A stretch of DNA of 64,000 bases from Arthrobacter methylotrophus (GTDB lineage: Bacteria; Actinomycetota; Actinomycetes; Actinomycetales; Micrococcaceae). Every line of letters begins with the position of its first letter. The stretch's first letter is position 1. Of this stretch, positions 28,085 to 36,479 are shown one piece after another. The position numbers and the translations under genes are program-made. The stretch is taken from contig NZ_BAABED010000001.1 in assembly GCF_039539965.1 (NCBI RefSeq), forward strand, positions 3,100,001-3,164,000, written 5' to 3'. The notes beneath the pieces are model-generated. The model saw only the letters and a list, made by a program, of their open reading frames with translations, was not told the origin of the DNA and searched no databases.

Positions 28085-28398
28085 CGCAGACCCTCGTTCG
28101 GCAGATTCCTGAAGGGGCCGGTGGCGACTGGGGGAAGCCTCGGTCTCAAAGGCTTATTCACCACCGGCCCCCGTTCAGGGGCCCTCTCTGCGAGGGCGTG
28201 CTGCCATGGGGCAACACTGTCAATTGGCGATGGAATTTGGCGAGGAACAGCACGGAGTGCCCCCAGGACGGACTCGAACTCAAGCCAGGCGCCTCCCAGG
28301 ATCAATCCGCTTCGTCCAGATGCCGCTCGGACCAGAGCGTCCGTTTCCATTGTGAGACCTGTCTTTCCCCCGTTGCCCTCAACCAACTGACATCATCA
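28085..28398 (-). promoter_or_regulatory. Long structured leader of the deacetylase/glycosyltransferase operon (leader A)
   Basis: About 310 nt between the P1 -10 box and the start codon. An outer stem has perfect 11-bp arms (28161-28171 with 28114-28124). It encloses a hairpin with 6-bp arms (28150-28155 with 28135-28140) whose 9-base loop reads UUGAGACCG. Near the 5' end, GGTCTC (28359 to 28354) is complementary to GAGACC in that loop. Leader B at 33308-33569 has the same parts. There is no T-tract after this stem. An open frame 28386 to 28081 spans most of the leader and overlaps the deacetylase start by 4 bp. Confidence 0.55.
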
Positions 28399-28485
28399 GC
28401 GTATGAAGTCAAGCCTCGGCGGACACGAGTAGGCTCTACCCGTCTTTCACTCAGCATTGGCCCCCAGGACCGCGCCACTACTCGT
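28399..28485 (-). promoter_or_regulatory. Candidate promoter with 17-bp dyad (P1)
   Basis: On the minus strand the dyad CGGGTAGAGCCTACTCG (28443 to 28427) lies 22 bp before a -10-like TACGCT (28404 to 28399). A further half-site CGAGTAG (28485 to 28479) is 42 bp upstream, about four helix turns. A 31-bp stretch including the dyad is nearly identical to the one at P2 (three differences). Confidence 0.6.
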
Positions 28486-28600
28486 GCGCTACGTACCAAG
28501 GCAAGCGGAATACGGCCCGGGGCGCAGTCAGCGCGAATCAAGTCTGTTCGTGGTGAAATGGTGCATCAGGACATTCGGAGTCTAGGGATGGCGGAGGAGC

Positions 28601-29776
28601 GTGTCCAAGAAACAGGGAAGTGACGCCTCGGTTGCGGCTGAAGGAGGCAACGCACGGGGCGTCCGTGGCCCGTTCGCCGAAGCCAATGGTCATCGCTCCG
28701 ACAGACGCCGCCCGCTGTCAACCCGCGCCAGGGCGTGGATCGCCGTCGCCCTGGTGGTGGCAGGGATCGGAGGTCTTCTCGTGTGGCGGGTGACGACGGA
28801 TGCAAACGGCTCGCTCCAACCAGCCTGGTTTTCCGGATACGTTGATGTCACCGTGGTGCCGCAGTACCCTTTTGAGACGCCAACGGGAGACGGCACGAGG
28901 AATGTCACGTTGGCGTTTGTCGTGGCATTGGCTGGACAGCCCTGCACGCCCAGTTGGGGCAGCACTTACAGCCTTGATGCTGCGAAGACTTCGCTCAACC
29001 TCGAGGAACGGATCGCCAAGCTTCGGTCAAACGGCGGGGCGTTCGCAGTGTCCTTCGGGGGCTCGGTGAACAGTGAGCTTGCCAACTCCTGCCAGAGTGC
29101 GGCGGATCTGGAAACCGCCTACGGGGCCGTCCTGCGGCGTTACAACCCCGGAACCATCGACTTTGATATTGAAGGCGACAATCTCCTGGACAGCGCCGCG
29201 TGGCAGCGCCGTGCAGCAGCTGTCGGGGCCCTCCAGAAGGAACGAAGCAAGGAAGGACAAGCCCTCTCTGTGTGGTTGACTCTCCCTGTTACCCCTCAAG
29301 GATTGACCGACGCCGGAACCTCCGCCGTCGACCAGATGCTCGCCGCTGGTGTCCAGTTGTCCGGCGTCAACATCATGACGATGAACTACGGTTCGAGCCG
29401 GAGGGACTCCCAGACCATGCTCGATGCCGGAACCTCAGCAGCGCAGGCCACCCACGAACAACTCAGCATCATCTATCAACGAGCGGGCATGGACCTCAGC
29501 AGCGAGCAGATCTGGCGGAAGATGGGCTTGACCCCCATGATCGGCTTGAACGACCTCCCCGGCGAAGTGTTCGACCTGGATGCAGCACGCGGGTTGAACT
29601 CGTTCGCCGTCAGCAACGGCGTGGAACGAGTGTCCATGTGGTCCTTGAATCGGGACATGCAGTGCCCGCAGAACGCTCCAGAAGGTCCGGCCAGCCACGT
29701 CTGCAGCGGCATCGACCAAGGGACGCAGCGCTTCTCGGACCTGTTGGGTGCGGGATTCCAGGGCAAGCTGCCCTGA
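28601..29776 (+). CDS. GH18-like (chitinase-type) membrane-anchored protein
   Basis: A 391-aa protein with a cytoplasmic basic N-terminus, one membrane span at residues 44-63 and an extracellular domain. The domain matches glycoside hydrolase 18: AFAVSFGGSVNSELANSC near 147 and the catalytic strand GTIDFDIEG with D187, D189 and E191. NIMTMNYGSS and MGLTPMIGLND follow further on. Actinobacterial proteins of this type are often annotated as chitinases; the true substrate may be an N-acetylhexosamine polymer made by the neighbouring synthase. GTG 28601 is the start used, although GGAGGAG lies only 1 bp before it, so the start is uncertain. It is divergent from the deacetylase operon. Confidence 0.82.
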   Translation: MSKKQGSDASVAAEGGNARGVRGPFAEANGHRSDRRRPLSTRARAWIAVALVVAGIGGLLVWRVTTDANGSLQPAWFSGYVDVTVVPQYPFETPTGDGTRNVTLAFVVALAGQPCTPSWGSTYSLDAAKTSLNLEERIAKLRSNGGAFAVSFGGSVNSELANSCQSAADLETAYGAVLRRYNPGTIDFDIEGDNLLDSAAWQRRAAAVGALQKERSKEGQALSVWLTLPVTPQGLTDAGTSAVDQMLAAGVQLSGVNIMTMNYGSSRRDSQTMLDAGTSAAQATHEQLSIIYQRAGMDLSSEQIWRKMGLTPMIGLNDLPGEVFDLDAARGLNSFAVSNGVERVSMWSLNRDMQCPQNAPEGPASHVCSGIDQGTQRFSDLLGAGFQGKLP

Positions 29777-29964
29777 GCCCGCCACCCAGGACGGGATCAT
29801 GCCAGGCCCGCACGATCCGTTCTGTCCCGGTTCTTGGCTTCGGCCGGACGGGCAAGGTGCCGGCCCCTGCCGTGCCTAAACAACTTCTTGAACCACAGCA
29901 TGGATACCTCCAGTTTTCGAGGGATTGCTTGTACCTGATATCGGCTGGCCAGGCACTGGGGGGC

Positions 29965-30756
29965 CTACTGCACTTGGCTGACCGTGACGATGCTCAACCA
30001 CGGCCCGGCAGGAACCTGGTCGCGTGCCACGAACTGCCAGTCGACCTTGTCCGACTCTCCATCAAGCTCGGAAAAACCGAGACATCCGTTGAGGGCGGGC
30101 GAGACATCCATGCCAGCGCCGTTGAAATTCTTATTTACTGGGCGGGCATCGTTGGAGCCGAAGACGTAGTCCTTGTCGTGGTACTGGCCGGGGCCGGCGT
30201 CTTCGATCTGTCCGTAGCATTCACGGCCGTCCTTGCGGATTCTGACCCACTGGTTCTTCATGTAGCTGAATGAACGGTTTTGGGCGTTGCCCGCGAATCC
30301 GGGGTCGTTGGCCCAGGGGATGACGCTGGCCCGTTCGGCGAACGCAGTGGCATCGTTGACGTCGTCAAAGGGAAGATCCAGATAGAACGGGTTCTCCTTG
30401 GGGGTCATGGCGGTCGGCGCATATCCCTTGGCTTGCGTTCGCGCCTCGGTTTGGCAGCCATTCGTGTTAACGCCGTCGCAGCCTCCATAACTCCGCATCC
30501 ACTGGGAATCGTAAGTGGACATGACCTGGCTGCCGTCTGCTGCGTTGGGATCAAAGATCTCGCCGACCCAAAAGGTCGTGGACACGATCCCGGTGTGCCA
30601 TGGGTATTGCCTTGCGGCCGTGGTTCCTTGGCTCGGAGTCGGTCCAGGCCCCGGCCCGGGCCCCGTACACGCTGCCGTGAGCAGGGCGAGACAAAATGCG
30701 ACACCAACAGATACGCGTTTCCGACGCTTGGCGGTGGACGTCGCTGTATTCACCAT
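29965..30756 (-). CDS. Secreted lipoprotein related to the protein at 24099
   Basis: A 263-aa predicted lipoprotein. A basic N-terminus and hydrophobic core end in lipobox LTAAC (C30), followed by a Gly/Pro linker. Residues about 50-262 are plainly homologous to the domain at 24099-25175: the shared run HTGIVSTTFWVGEIFDPN, ENPFYLDLPFDDVNDATAFAER, YGQIEDAGP and GMDVSPALNGCLGFSELDG. The last part resembles a double-psi beta-barrel (inference). The epimerase gene ends 134 bp upstream on the same strand, so it may belong to that operon. AAGGGAG precedes ATG 30756 by 3 bp and the next codon GTG by 6 bp. Confidence 0.78.
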   Translation of the reverse strand: MVNTATSTAKRRKRVSVGVAFCLALLTAACTGPGPGPGPTPSQGTTAARQYPWHTGIVSTTFWVGEIFDPNAADGSQVMSTYDSQWMRSYGGCDGVNTNGCQTEARTQAKGYAPTAMTPKENPFYLDLPFDDVNDATAFAERASVIPWANDPGFAGNAQNRSFSYMKNQWVRIRKDGRECYGQIEDAGPGQYHDKDYVFGSNDARPVNKNFNGAGMDVSPALNGCLGFSELDGESDKVDWQFVARDQVPAGPWLSIVTVSQVQ

Positions 30757-30890
30757 TCACTCCCTTGAGACTTAACGAGGTGCTTGTTCGCAGTGTACGT
30801 GGCCGTGGGCGGTCGATCCCCGCACATCGCCGGAGACCGGCCACCCACTGTTTCCCTCTGGACCAGCTACCGCCGTCAGCCCTGGGGGAA

Positions 30891-31895
30891 TCAAGAAGCC
30901 ATGGTGATTTTCCAACCCGCGGGATCCAGGACTTTTACCGGTTTGTAGTCTGCCGCGACGTTGAGGATGATTTCATCCAGGGTGGTCTTCGGGTCGAAGC
31001 CGACAAGGCCGAACGACTTGCTGTTGTCCGGAACGCGCCGCCGCATGTCCTCGTACCCTTCCGAGTAGGCCTGCTCATAGGGAACCAGCGAAATGGGGCT
31101 GTCACTTCCGAGGAGTTCAACGATCCGTTCGGCCAGTGTCAGGATGGATATCTCGTAGCTGCCACCGAGGTTGTACGCATTCCCGTAGGCGAGTGGTTCC
31201 TCGGAAATGCGAGTGATGGCCGGAACGATGTCACCGACGTAGGAGAAGCATCTGGTCTGCTTGCCGTCGCCGTACACCGTCAGAGGCTCACCGAGGAGCG
31301 CTTGGCGCACGAGTCGCGGAACAACCATTCCGTAGCGGCCTGTCTGCCGCGGCCCCACCGTGTTGAAGAGCCGCACAATGGCAACCGGGAGTCCGAACTG
31401 GCGCCAGTACGCATGAGCAAATGCTTCATCGATGCCCTTGGCCGCCGCATATGTCCACCTGGACTTGAGCGCGGATCCCAAGATGCGGTCTGCTTCCTCC
31501 GAGAGGCTGTCCGAGGCGTTTTTGCCATAGATCTCGCTGGTGGATGCCAACAACAGCGAGGCTCCTGACTCCAGCACCGAGTCCAGAACCACTTCGGTGC
31601 CATGGATATTCGTGCGTAGGCTCTCCAGCGGGTGGTCAACAATCAGGTTCACGCCTACGGCGGCAGCCAAATGGAAGACCCTATCGGCACCCGCCACCAC
31701 CTTGTCCACGGCGTCCCGGTCGAGGATGGTGCCCTCGACGAAGTGGAACTCCCGGTGGCCGATGACGCCTTTGAGATTCTCAAGGCGTCCCGTCGACAAA
31801 TTGTCCAGGACGGCGACTTCGTCTCCGGCCGCCAGCAGATGCTCAACAAGATGGCTTCCTATGAATCCGGCACCGCCGGTAATTGCTGTTTTCAT
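30891..31895 (-). CDS. NAD-dependent nucleotide-sugar epimerase/dehydratase
   Basis: A 334-aa extended short-chain dehydrogenase acting on a nucleotide sugar. NAD-binding motif GGAGFIGSH is at residues 7-15, the catalytic Ser/Thr in LASTSEIYG near 118-120, and the Tyr-Lys pair is Y149/K153 in WTYAAAKG. FNTVGPRQTGRYGMVVPRLVRQAL is typical of UDP-glucuronate decarboxylase/UDP-glucose 4-epimerase relatives. It lies 29 bp after the sugar dehydrogenase gene, so the two probably act in sequence, for example dehydrogenase then decarboxylase or epimerase on the UDP-uronic acid. The specific reaction cannot be fixed from sequence. Confidence 0.88.
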   Translation of the reverse strand: MKTAITGGAGFIGSHLVEHLLAAGDEVAVLDNLSTGRLENLKGVIGHREFHFVEGTILDRDAVDKVVAGADRVFHLAAAVGVNLIVDHPLESLRTNIHGTEVVLDSVLESGASLLLASTSEIYGKNASDSLSEEADRILGSALKSRWTYAAAKGIDEAFAHAYWRQFGLPVAIVRLFNTVGPRQTGRYGMVVPRLVRQALLGEPLTVYGDGKQTRCFSYVGDIVPAITRISEEPLAYGNAYNLGGSYEISILTLAERIVELLGSDSPISLVPYEQAYSEGYEDMRRRVPDNSKSFGLVGFDPKTTLDEIILNVAADYKPVKVLDPAGWKITMAS

Positions 31896-31924
31896 TACTC
31901 CTGCTTCCTCGAAACCTGATGGAT

Positions 31925-33307
31925 CTAGAGCCGGGTTACGTTGTCGGCTTTGGTCAAGCGGTACGTCGTATCAAGGACTGCTGCTGCTTCGGCCAGCCAG
32001 TCAAGGTCCATTTGGCTGTGCCTCGTGTGCAGGATCACCAGATCTGCACCCCACTCAGCCGGCGACGCCTCCGAGTGGAGAACCCCTCCGTGCCCGTCGG
32101 GCGCCGTCTGGCACCAAGGATCGGAGTATGCCACTTCGGCCCCATCGGCGATCAAGGCTGCGATGATCTCCAACGCCGGGGATTCCCGAAGGTCTTCGAC
32201 GTCGGGCTTGTATGCGACCCCAAGAACCATGACCCGGGCGCCGGAAACACCGTGGTTGCGGTCCGACAGGATCCGCCGGGCCTTTTCCACCACTTGGTGG
32301 GGCCTGCCGGCAATCCCGGCCATCGCTTGCTCGATCACCGGCGCAGTGAGGCGGGCCTTCCGCAATTGCCACAACAAGTAATGGGGGTCGCAGGGGATGC
32401 AGTGTCCGCCGACTCCGGGCCCAGGGGTAAACGGCATGAATCCGTAGGGTTTGGTGGAAGCCGCATCGATGACGTCCATGACCTCCATGTTGAGTTCGTG
32501 GCAGATATCAGCGAACTCGTTCGCCAAGGCGATATTGACGGCCCGGAAGGTGTTCTCCACGAGCTTGGTCATTTCAGCGACGTCGGCCGACGGGACGACG
32601 TGTACCAGCTTTGTGCTCGCGCTCAGAAGGCGTTCGGCCGCTTCCCCGCAAGCCGGGGTTACGCCGCCGACGACCCGGGGCACATCTTCGTGCGAGAACG
32701 AGTCAACGCCAGGGTTGATGCGCTCCGGCGAAAATGCGACGAAAACGTCGCGGCCCGGGATGAGCCCCTTGGCAGCCAGGGGCAAGGCCAGAAGGTCCCG
32801 GGTGGATCCCACATACGTCGTAGAGGTAAGCATCAGAAGTTGGCCCGCGGTGGCAAAATCGACCACGGAGGCGCAGGCCGCTCGAAGAATACCGAGGTCC
32901 GGGACCAAATACTCGTCGACCGGGGTGGGAACGCAAACAACCACTGCCGCCGCACGGGCAAGCAACGACAAATCGCTGCTCAGCATGAACGTAGGGTCCA
33001 GCAGTGCGTTGCTGAGGCGCTCTTTGTCGGAGTCCAGAAGGTCTGCCCGCTGCTCGCGGATCACCGCGAGCCGGCCGTCGGACACATCCAGGCCCAGCAC
33101 CCGCCGGCCCGAGGCGTTGATTGCCAGGGCGGTTGGCAGGCCCACATAGCCCATGCCCACGATTGCCACGTCGAAGCTGAATGCCTGGTCTTGCGTGGTG
33201 GTCCTTGCTGTCGTGCCCTCCGGCCATGCCGGTGCAGGCGCGTGCAAGGACTGTGAGCTTCCGTTGAGCTCTGTCTTGAGGGTCTTTACCTTCGTGTTCG
33301 GTGCCAT
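31925..33307 (-). CDS. UDP-sugar 6-dehydrogenase (UDP-glucose/UDP-HexNAc dehydrogenase family)
   Basis: A 460-aa enzyme that oxidises the C6 alcohol of a UDP-sugar to the uronic acid in two NAD-dependent steps. There is a 40-residue N-terminal extension, then VAIVGMGYVGLP at 47-58, the catalytic region EMTKLVENTFRAVNIALANEF near 245-265 and the catalytic cysteine C303 in GVGGHCIPCDPHYLL. The GGHCIPxDPxYL form is typical of the WecC/TviB (UDP-N-acetylhexosamine) branch. GGGAGGT lies 9 bp before ATG 33307. It heads an operon with the epimerase, and its expression is probably controlled by the terminator-bearing leader just upstream. Confidence 0.9.
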   Translation of the reverse strand: MAPNTKVKTLKTELNGSSQSLHAPAPAWPEGTTARTTTQDQAFSFDVAIVGMGYVGLPTALAINASGRRVLGLDVSDGRLAVIREQRADLLDSDKERLSNALLDPTFMLSSDLSLLARAAAVVVCVPTPVDEYLVPDLGILRAACASVVDFATAGQLLMLTSTTYVGSTRDLLALPLAAKGLIPGRDVFVAFSPERINPGVDSFSHEDVPRVVGGVTPACGEAAERLLSASTKLVHVVPSADVAEMTKLVENTFRAVNIALANEFADICHELNMEVMDVIDAASTKPYGFMPFTPGPGVGGHCIPCDPHYLLWQLRKARLTAPVIEQAMAGIAGRPHQVVEKARRILSDRNHGVSGARVMVLGVAYKPDVEDLRESPALEIIAALIADGAEVAYSDPWCQTAPDGHGGVLHSEASPAEWGADLVILHTRHSQMDLDWLAEAAAVLDTTYRLTKADNVTRL

Positions 33308-33569
33308 GGTCAGTCGACCTCCCGGTGCCTGTTGTCTCCAGTGTGAAAAAAAGCCGGCGACGAAACGGGTTGTGCCCTGGTCTCAGAGGGCGCGTGTCCG
33401 CGCGTCGCCGGCTCGCTTGTGGGGGTACCCGCAGAATGCGGGAGACCGGTCGCATTGGAGCTGATTTCTCGCCGGATTACCGGTTGGTTTTCCTGTAGCA
33501 AAGAATTCTTCCTGCGTTTCATCTCGAGACCCACTTATCCCCAATTGAGTGGCGGTTGCCATCAAGAAG
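33308..33569 (-). promoter_or_regulatory. Structured leader with intrinsic terminator before the sugar dehydrogenase (leader B)
   Basis: Reading the minus strand, perfect 11-bp arms (33413-33403 and 33362-33352) enclose 40 bases and run directly into seven Ts (33352-33346). This is a canonical intrinsic terminator 38 bp before the gene start. Inside is a hairpin with stem GCCCU/AGGGC (33391-33387 and 33378-33374) and loop CUGAGACC. GGTCTC near the 5' end (33531 to 33526) is complementary to the loop. A 70-codon frame starting ATGAAACGC at 33522 runs through the terminator and stops 2 bp before the gene start. The arrangement points to attenuation. Confidence 0.65.
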
Positions 33570-33690
33570 AGCGTATTAACCAACCCCTACGGCGGGCGCG
33601 AGTGGGCTCTACCCGTCTTTGGATGCGTTGTCCCGCAAGCCACCGTTGACTACCCGTTCAAGCACTTTTAACCACTCGATTCAGTACTCG
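33570..33690 (-). promoter_or_regulatory. Candidate promoter with 17-bp dyad and upstream half-sites (P2)
   Basis: The minus-strand dyad CGGGTAGAGCCCACTCG (33615 to 33599) is 23 bp before a -10-like TACGCT (33575 to 33570). Upstream half-sites are CGGGTAG (33656-33650), CGAGTGG (33678-33672) and CGAGTAC (33690-33684). The first is 41 bp from the dyad half-site, nearly the same spacing as in P1. The remainder of the gap up to the LAL-B stop (33691-33797) shows nothing else I can name. Confidence 0.6.
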
Positions 33691-33797
33691 TTTTTGGCTC
33701 TCGCGCCCTTTGCGTGCCTTTTGCAGCGCACGACGGCGGAAGCCGGCTTCCGGGAATCGGTCACCTCATGGGAGTGGGAAGTCAGTTGCGCGTGCGG

Positions 33798-36479
33798 TTA
33801 GCCCTGGCCCTGCGTGCCTTGGACTCCGTTTATGAGGTCCTCACGGTGGCTGATGCCAAGCTTGGCAAACATCCGGTAGAGATGGCCTTCAACGGTGCGC
33901 AGGGATAGGCCCAAGCCAAGCGCAATGTCCTTGTTGCTGGATCCCGATTGCACGAGCGTTGCGATTTCCTGCTCTCGCCTGGTCAGCTTATGAAGGTCAG
34001 GTGAACTCCCGTCAACAACCGGGTTCGCCTTGTCGAGGGCGGCGGTGCGCCGCTTGAGAAGCCGTTGTCCCTCAAGCTGGCGCGCCTTGTCCCCTCTGCT
34101 TTCCAAGATCCGGAGGGCGTGGCTGGCACAATCAGCCGCAGCAAGCTCTAAGCCATCCCTCGCGGCCGAATCACTGAGCTCGATCAGGCGATCCGCGTCC
34201 TTGTGCACCAAGGCCAGTCCGACGCTCAGGGCGAACTCGGCGGTGCGGCCTTCGCTGCCTTCGGCTACCGCTATCAGCCGGCGCGCCACACTCGCATCTC
34301 CCAGTCTCAGCACCAACATGAGGATGTCGATCTCCGCACCGATCGCACCGTTCGCCGCCGCCGAATCCGAAAGCGACATGAGTCTCGCGATGGCTGTCTG
34401 CGATCCGCTCTGATCTGCCCTGGCAACTGCCGCATGGCCTTGGGCCAGAAGGGACGGATGCACACCTTCCCGGATCAATGCGTCGTATTCGTTTGAGTAC
34501 GTCATGGCAGTGTCCCGGCGTTTCAGGATCGACGCAGCGTACGCGGCGGCAGCTACGGCGTCGGGAAGCTCGTTTCCCATATCCGAGACACGCAGCATGC
34601 TGACCGCCTGGCGAAGCCGTGGAAGCGCCACGCCCAGATCGCCTCTGCGCAAGTCCACCATCCCTGCCGCCAGATGGAGCATCCCGCCCGAATAGATGAG
34701 AGAGTTCGGCGCCTGTGAGACATGATTCCTCAGGAACGTCTCAAGAACGGCAAACTCGCCTGCTTGTTGCAGGGCAAGGATGTAAGTGCGCATCACAAAG
34801 CCCGCGTATTGGAGGCTCCAATCGCCGCTCGAAGCGACCATCTCCTGGATCCCCATCAGAATCTGGAGGGCAGAAACCGGCCGGCCAGTGACCGCCATCG
34901 CCTCGGAAAGCAAGGTGGCCGCCACGACTCGGGACTCGTCGTCGTCCGTTTCTTTCCAAATCTGGCGGAGTTCACGTTCCGTTTCGACGTAGTGGCCTTC
35001 GGTTTGCAGGCCTTGGAGCGAAAGGAGCCTGCTTCCCAGCTTTCCGCGTTCCAGCTCGGCGGGGTCGATCCCCGGGGAAGACTCGGCAAGCCTGGCGAGG
35101 GCCGCTTCCCATTCGTAGGCGGCTTGTTTGACGGCGTTCGGCCCAAGGCCTTGGCGCCCGGCGAGTTGGGCCGCCAACATCGAAGCCTGCCGGATAGTCC
35201 GAGGATCACGCGTCCGATCCACCACTCCCGCAAGCGATGACACCGATCCCCTGATATCGCCCCGGTACCACTTGGCCCGCGCTACCTCCACTTGGGCGGC
35301 AAGTCTGAGGGCAGGATCCTTGATCGCGCCGACCACCCTCTCCACATAGCTCGGGATGAACAGCCGGTTGGCCAGCTGGGCTGCTTCAAGGATGTCGGAG
35401 TCCGGGACCTCAGTGCCCGATTCCAGTCCCCAGGAGACGAACCTCAGGAGGCCGTCCATGGTCTGTGGCTTGGCCTCCATGAGCTCTACGATGCGCCGTC
35501 GGATCGTCATGCTGTGGGCAGTGGGGACCAATTGACGGATCACTTCCCCCACCAGCGGCTGAGCGAGCCGGACATGCCGGGCAGGGTCGGACGCGATGTC
35601 AATGAAGTGCAGCTCCTGCAGCTCGTCGACGGCGTTGGAGTTGCTGGCCTGCTGCACTACGCTCAGCGGGACGGGCTCGGCCAAGGCCACGGTCTCCAAG
35701 GTCTCCCGCTGTTCGGCTCCGAGCATGAGGATCTGGTTCCTCACAAGGTCCATTAACCGGACGCTGGTTCCCCGAAGTTCTCCCGAAAGCATCCATGAAT
35801 CGTTGCGGCAGACCAACTGGCCGAGCGACTTGGCATGCCCGATGAGTTCCAGGAGGAACATGGGGTTTCCCCCGGAATACTTGCAGAGGACAGCGCTGGA
35901 GCTTTGTACGACAGGTGCGTCCAGGGTCTGGGCGCACAATTGGTTGACTTCCTGTTCGTTGAGTGGCTGCAGGTCGAATCGATCCACGAGCCCCTCGGAC
36001 CACATCGAGAAAACTTCTGCTGGCGGCGCAGGGTACGGGCGGCACAAGAACACGACTTTGGCGGCTTCCGCAGCCGCCAACTGTGCCAGGACAGCCACAC
36101 TGCTGTCATCGAGGTGGTGTGCGTCTTCCACGATCAGGACGGCGGGCGCCGGATGCGGCTGGCCCGCCGGATTCAAGGCCGCTACGACCGTCCTGAGGAC
36201 TGACAATGGTTCACTGATCTGGCCCGGCGTCAATCCGGTCAGGAGCGGTGCCAAAGCCGCAAAGGGAACCGAGGCCAGAGTGGGTCCGGCAAAGACCCTG
36301 AAGGGGCGCACGCGTTGCCCGAGTTCGCGGACCACTTCGTTAATCAATGCTGTCTTTCCGATTCCGGCGTCGCCGAAAAGCAGGACCCCGGGGCCGTTGA
36401 CATCGAGGAGGCAGTCCACGACCGCGGCCATGACGCCGAACCGTCCGACCAGCGGCTCGGTCGAAACCACCTCGGTCAT
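33798..36479 (-). CDS. LuxR-family ATPase-type regulator (LAL-B)
   Basis: An 893-aa LAL regulator and the only one besides LAL-C with an intact P-loop. Walker A is GDAGIGKTALINEV near residue 38, Walker B is VLIVEDAHHLDD near 120, and AVLCKYSGGNPMFLLELI near 215 is the sensor region. A long TPR-like helical region follows. The LuxR HTH is at the C-terminus (LTRREQEIATLVQSGSSNKDI, recognition helix RTVEGHLY). ATG 36479 overlaps the LAL-C stop by 4 bp, so LAL-C and LAL-B are translated as a pair. Its last gene position is next to the sugar dehydrogenase promoter. The domain build matches MalT-like signal-sensing activators; the inducer is unknown. Confidence 0.93.
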   Translation of the reverse strand: MTEVVSTEPLVGRFGVMAAVVDCLLDVNGPGVLLFGDAGIGKTALINEVVRELGQRVRPFRVFAGPTLASVPFAALAPLLTGLTPGQISEPLSVLRTVVAALNPAGQPHPAPAVLIVEDAHHLDDSSVAVLAQLAAAEAAKVVFLCRPYPAPPAEVFSMWSEGLVDRFDLQPLNEQEVNQLCAQTLDAPVVQSSSAVLCKYSGGNPMFLLELIGHAKSLGQLVCRNDSWMLSGELRGTSVRLMDLVRNQILMLGAEQRETLETVALAEPVPLSVVQQASNSNAVDELQELHFIDIASDPARHVRLAQPLVGEVIRQLVPTAHSMTIRRRIVELMEAKPQTMDGLLRFVSWGLESGTEVPDSDILEAAQLANRLFIPSYVERVVGAIKDPALRLAAQVEVARAKWYRGDIRGSVSSLAGVVDRTRDPRTIRQASMLAAQLAGRQGLGPNAVKQAAYEWEAALARLAESSPGIDPAELERGKLGSRLLSLQGLQTEGHYVETERELRQIWKETDDDESRVVAATLLSEAMAVTGRPVSALQILMGIQEMVASSGDWSLQYAGFVMRTYILALQQAGEFAVLETFLRNHVSQAPNSLIYSGGMLHLAAGMVDLRRGDLGVALPRLRQAVSMLRVSDMGNELPDAVAAAAYAASILKRRDTAMTYSNEYDALIREGVHPSLLAQGHAAVARADQSGSQTAIARLMSLSDSAAANGAIGAEIDILMLVLRLGDASVARRLIAVAEGSEGRTAEFALSVGLALVHKDADRLIELSDSAARDGLELAAADCASHALRILESRGDKARQLEGQRLLKRRTAALDKANPVVDGSSPDLHKLTRREQEIATLVQSGSSNKDIALGLGLSLRTVEGHLYRMFAKLGISHREDLINGVQGTQGQG

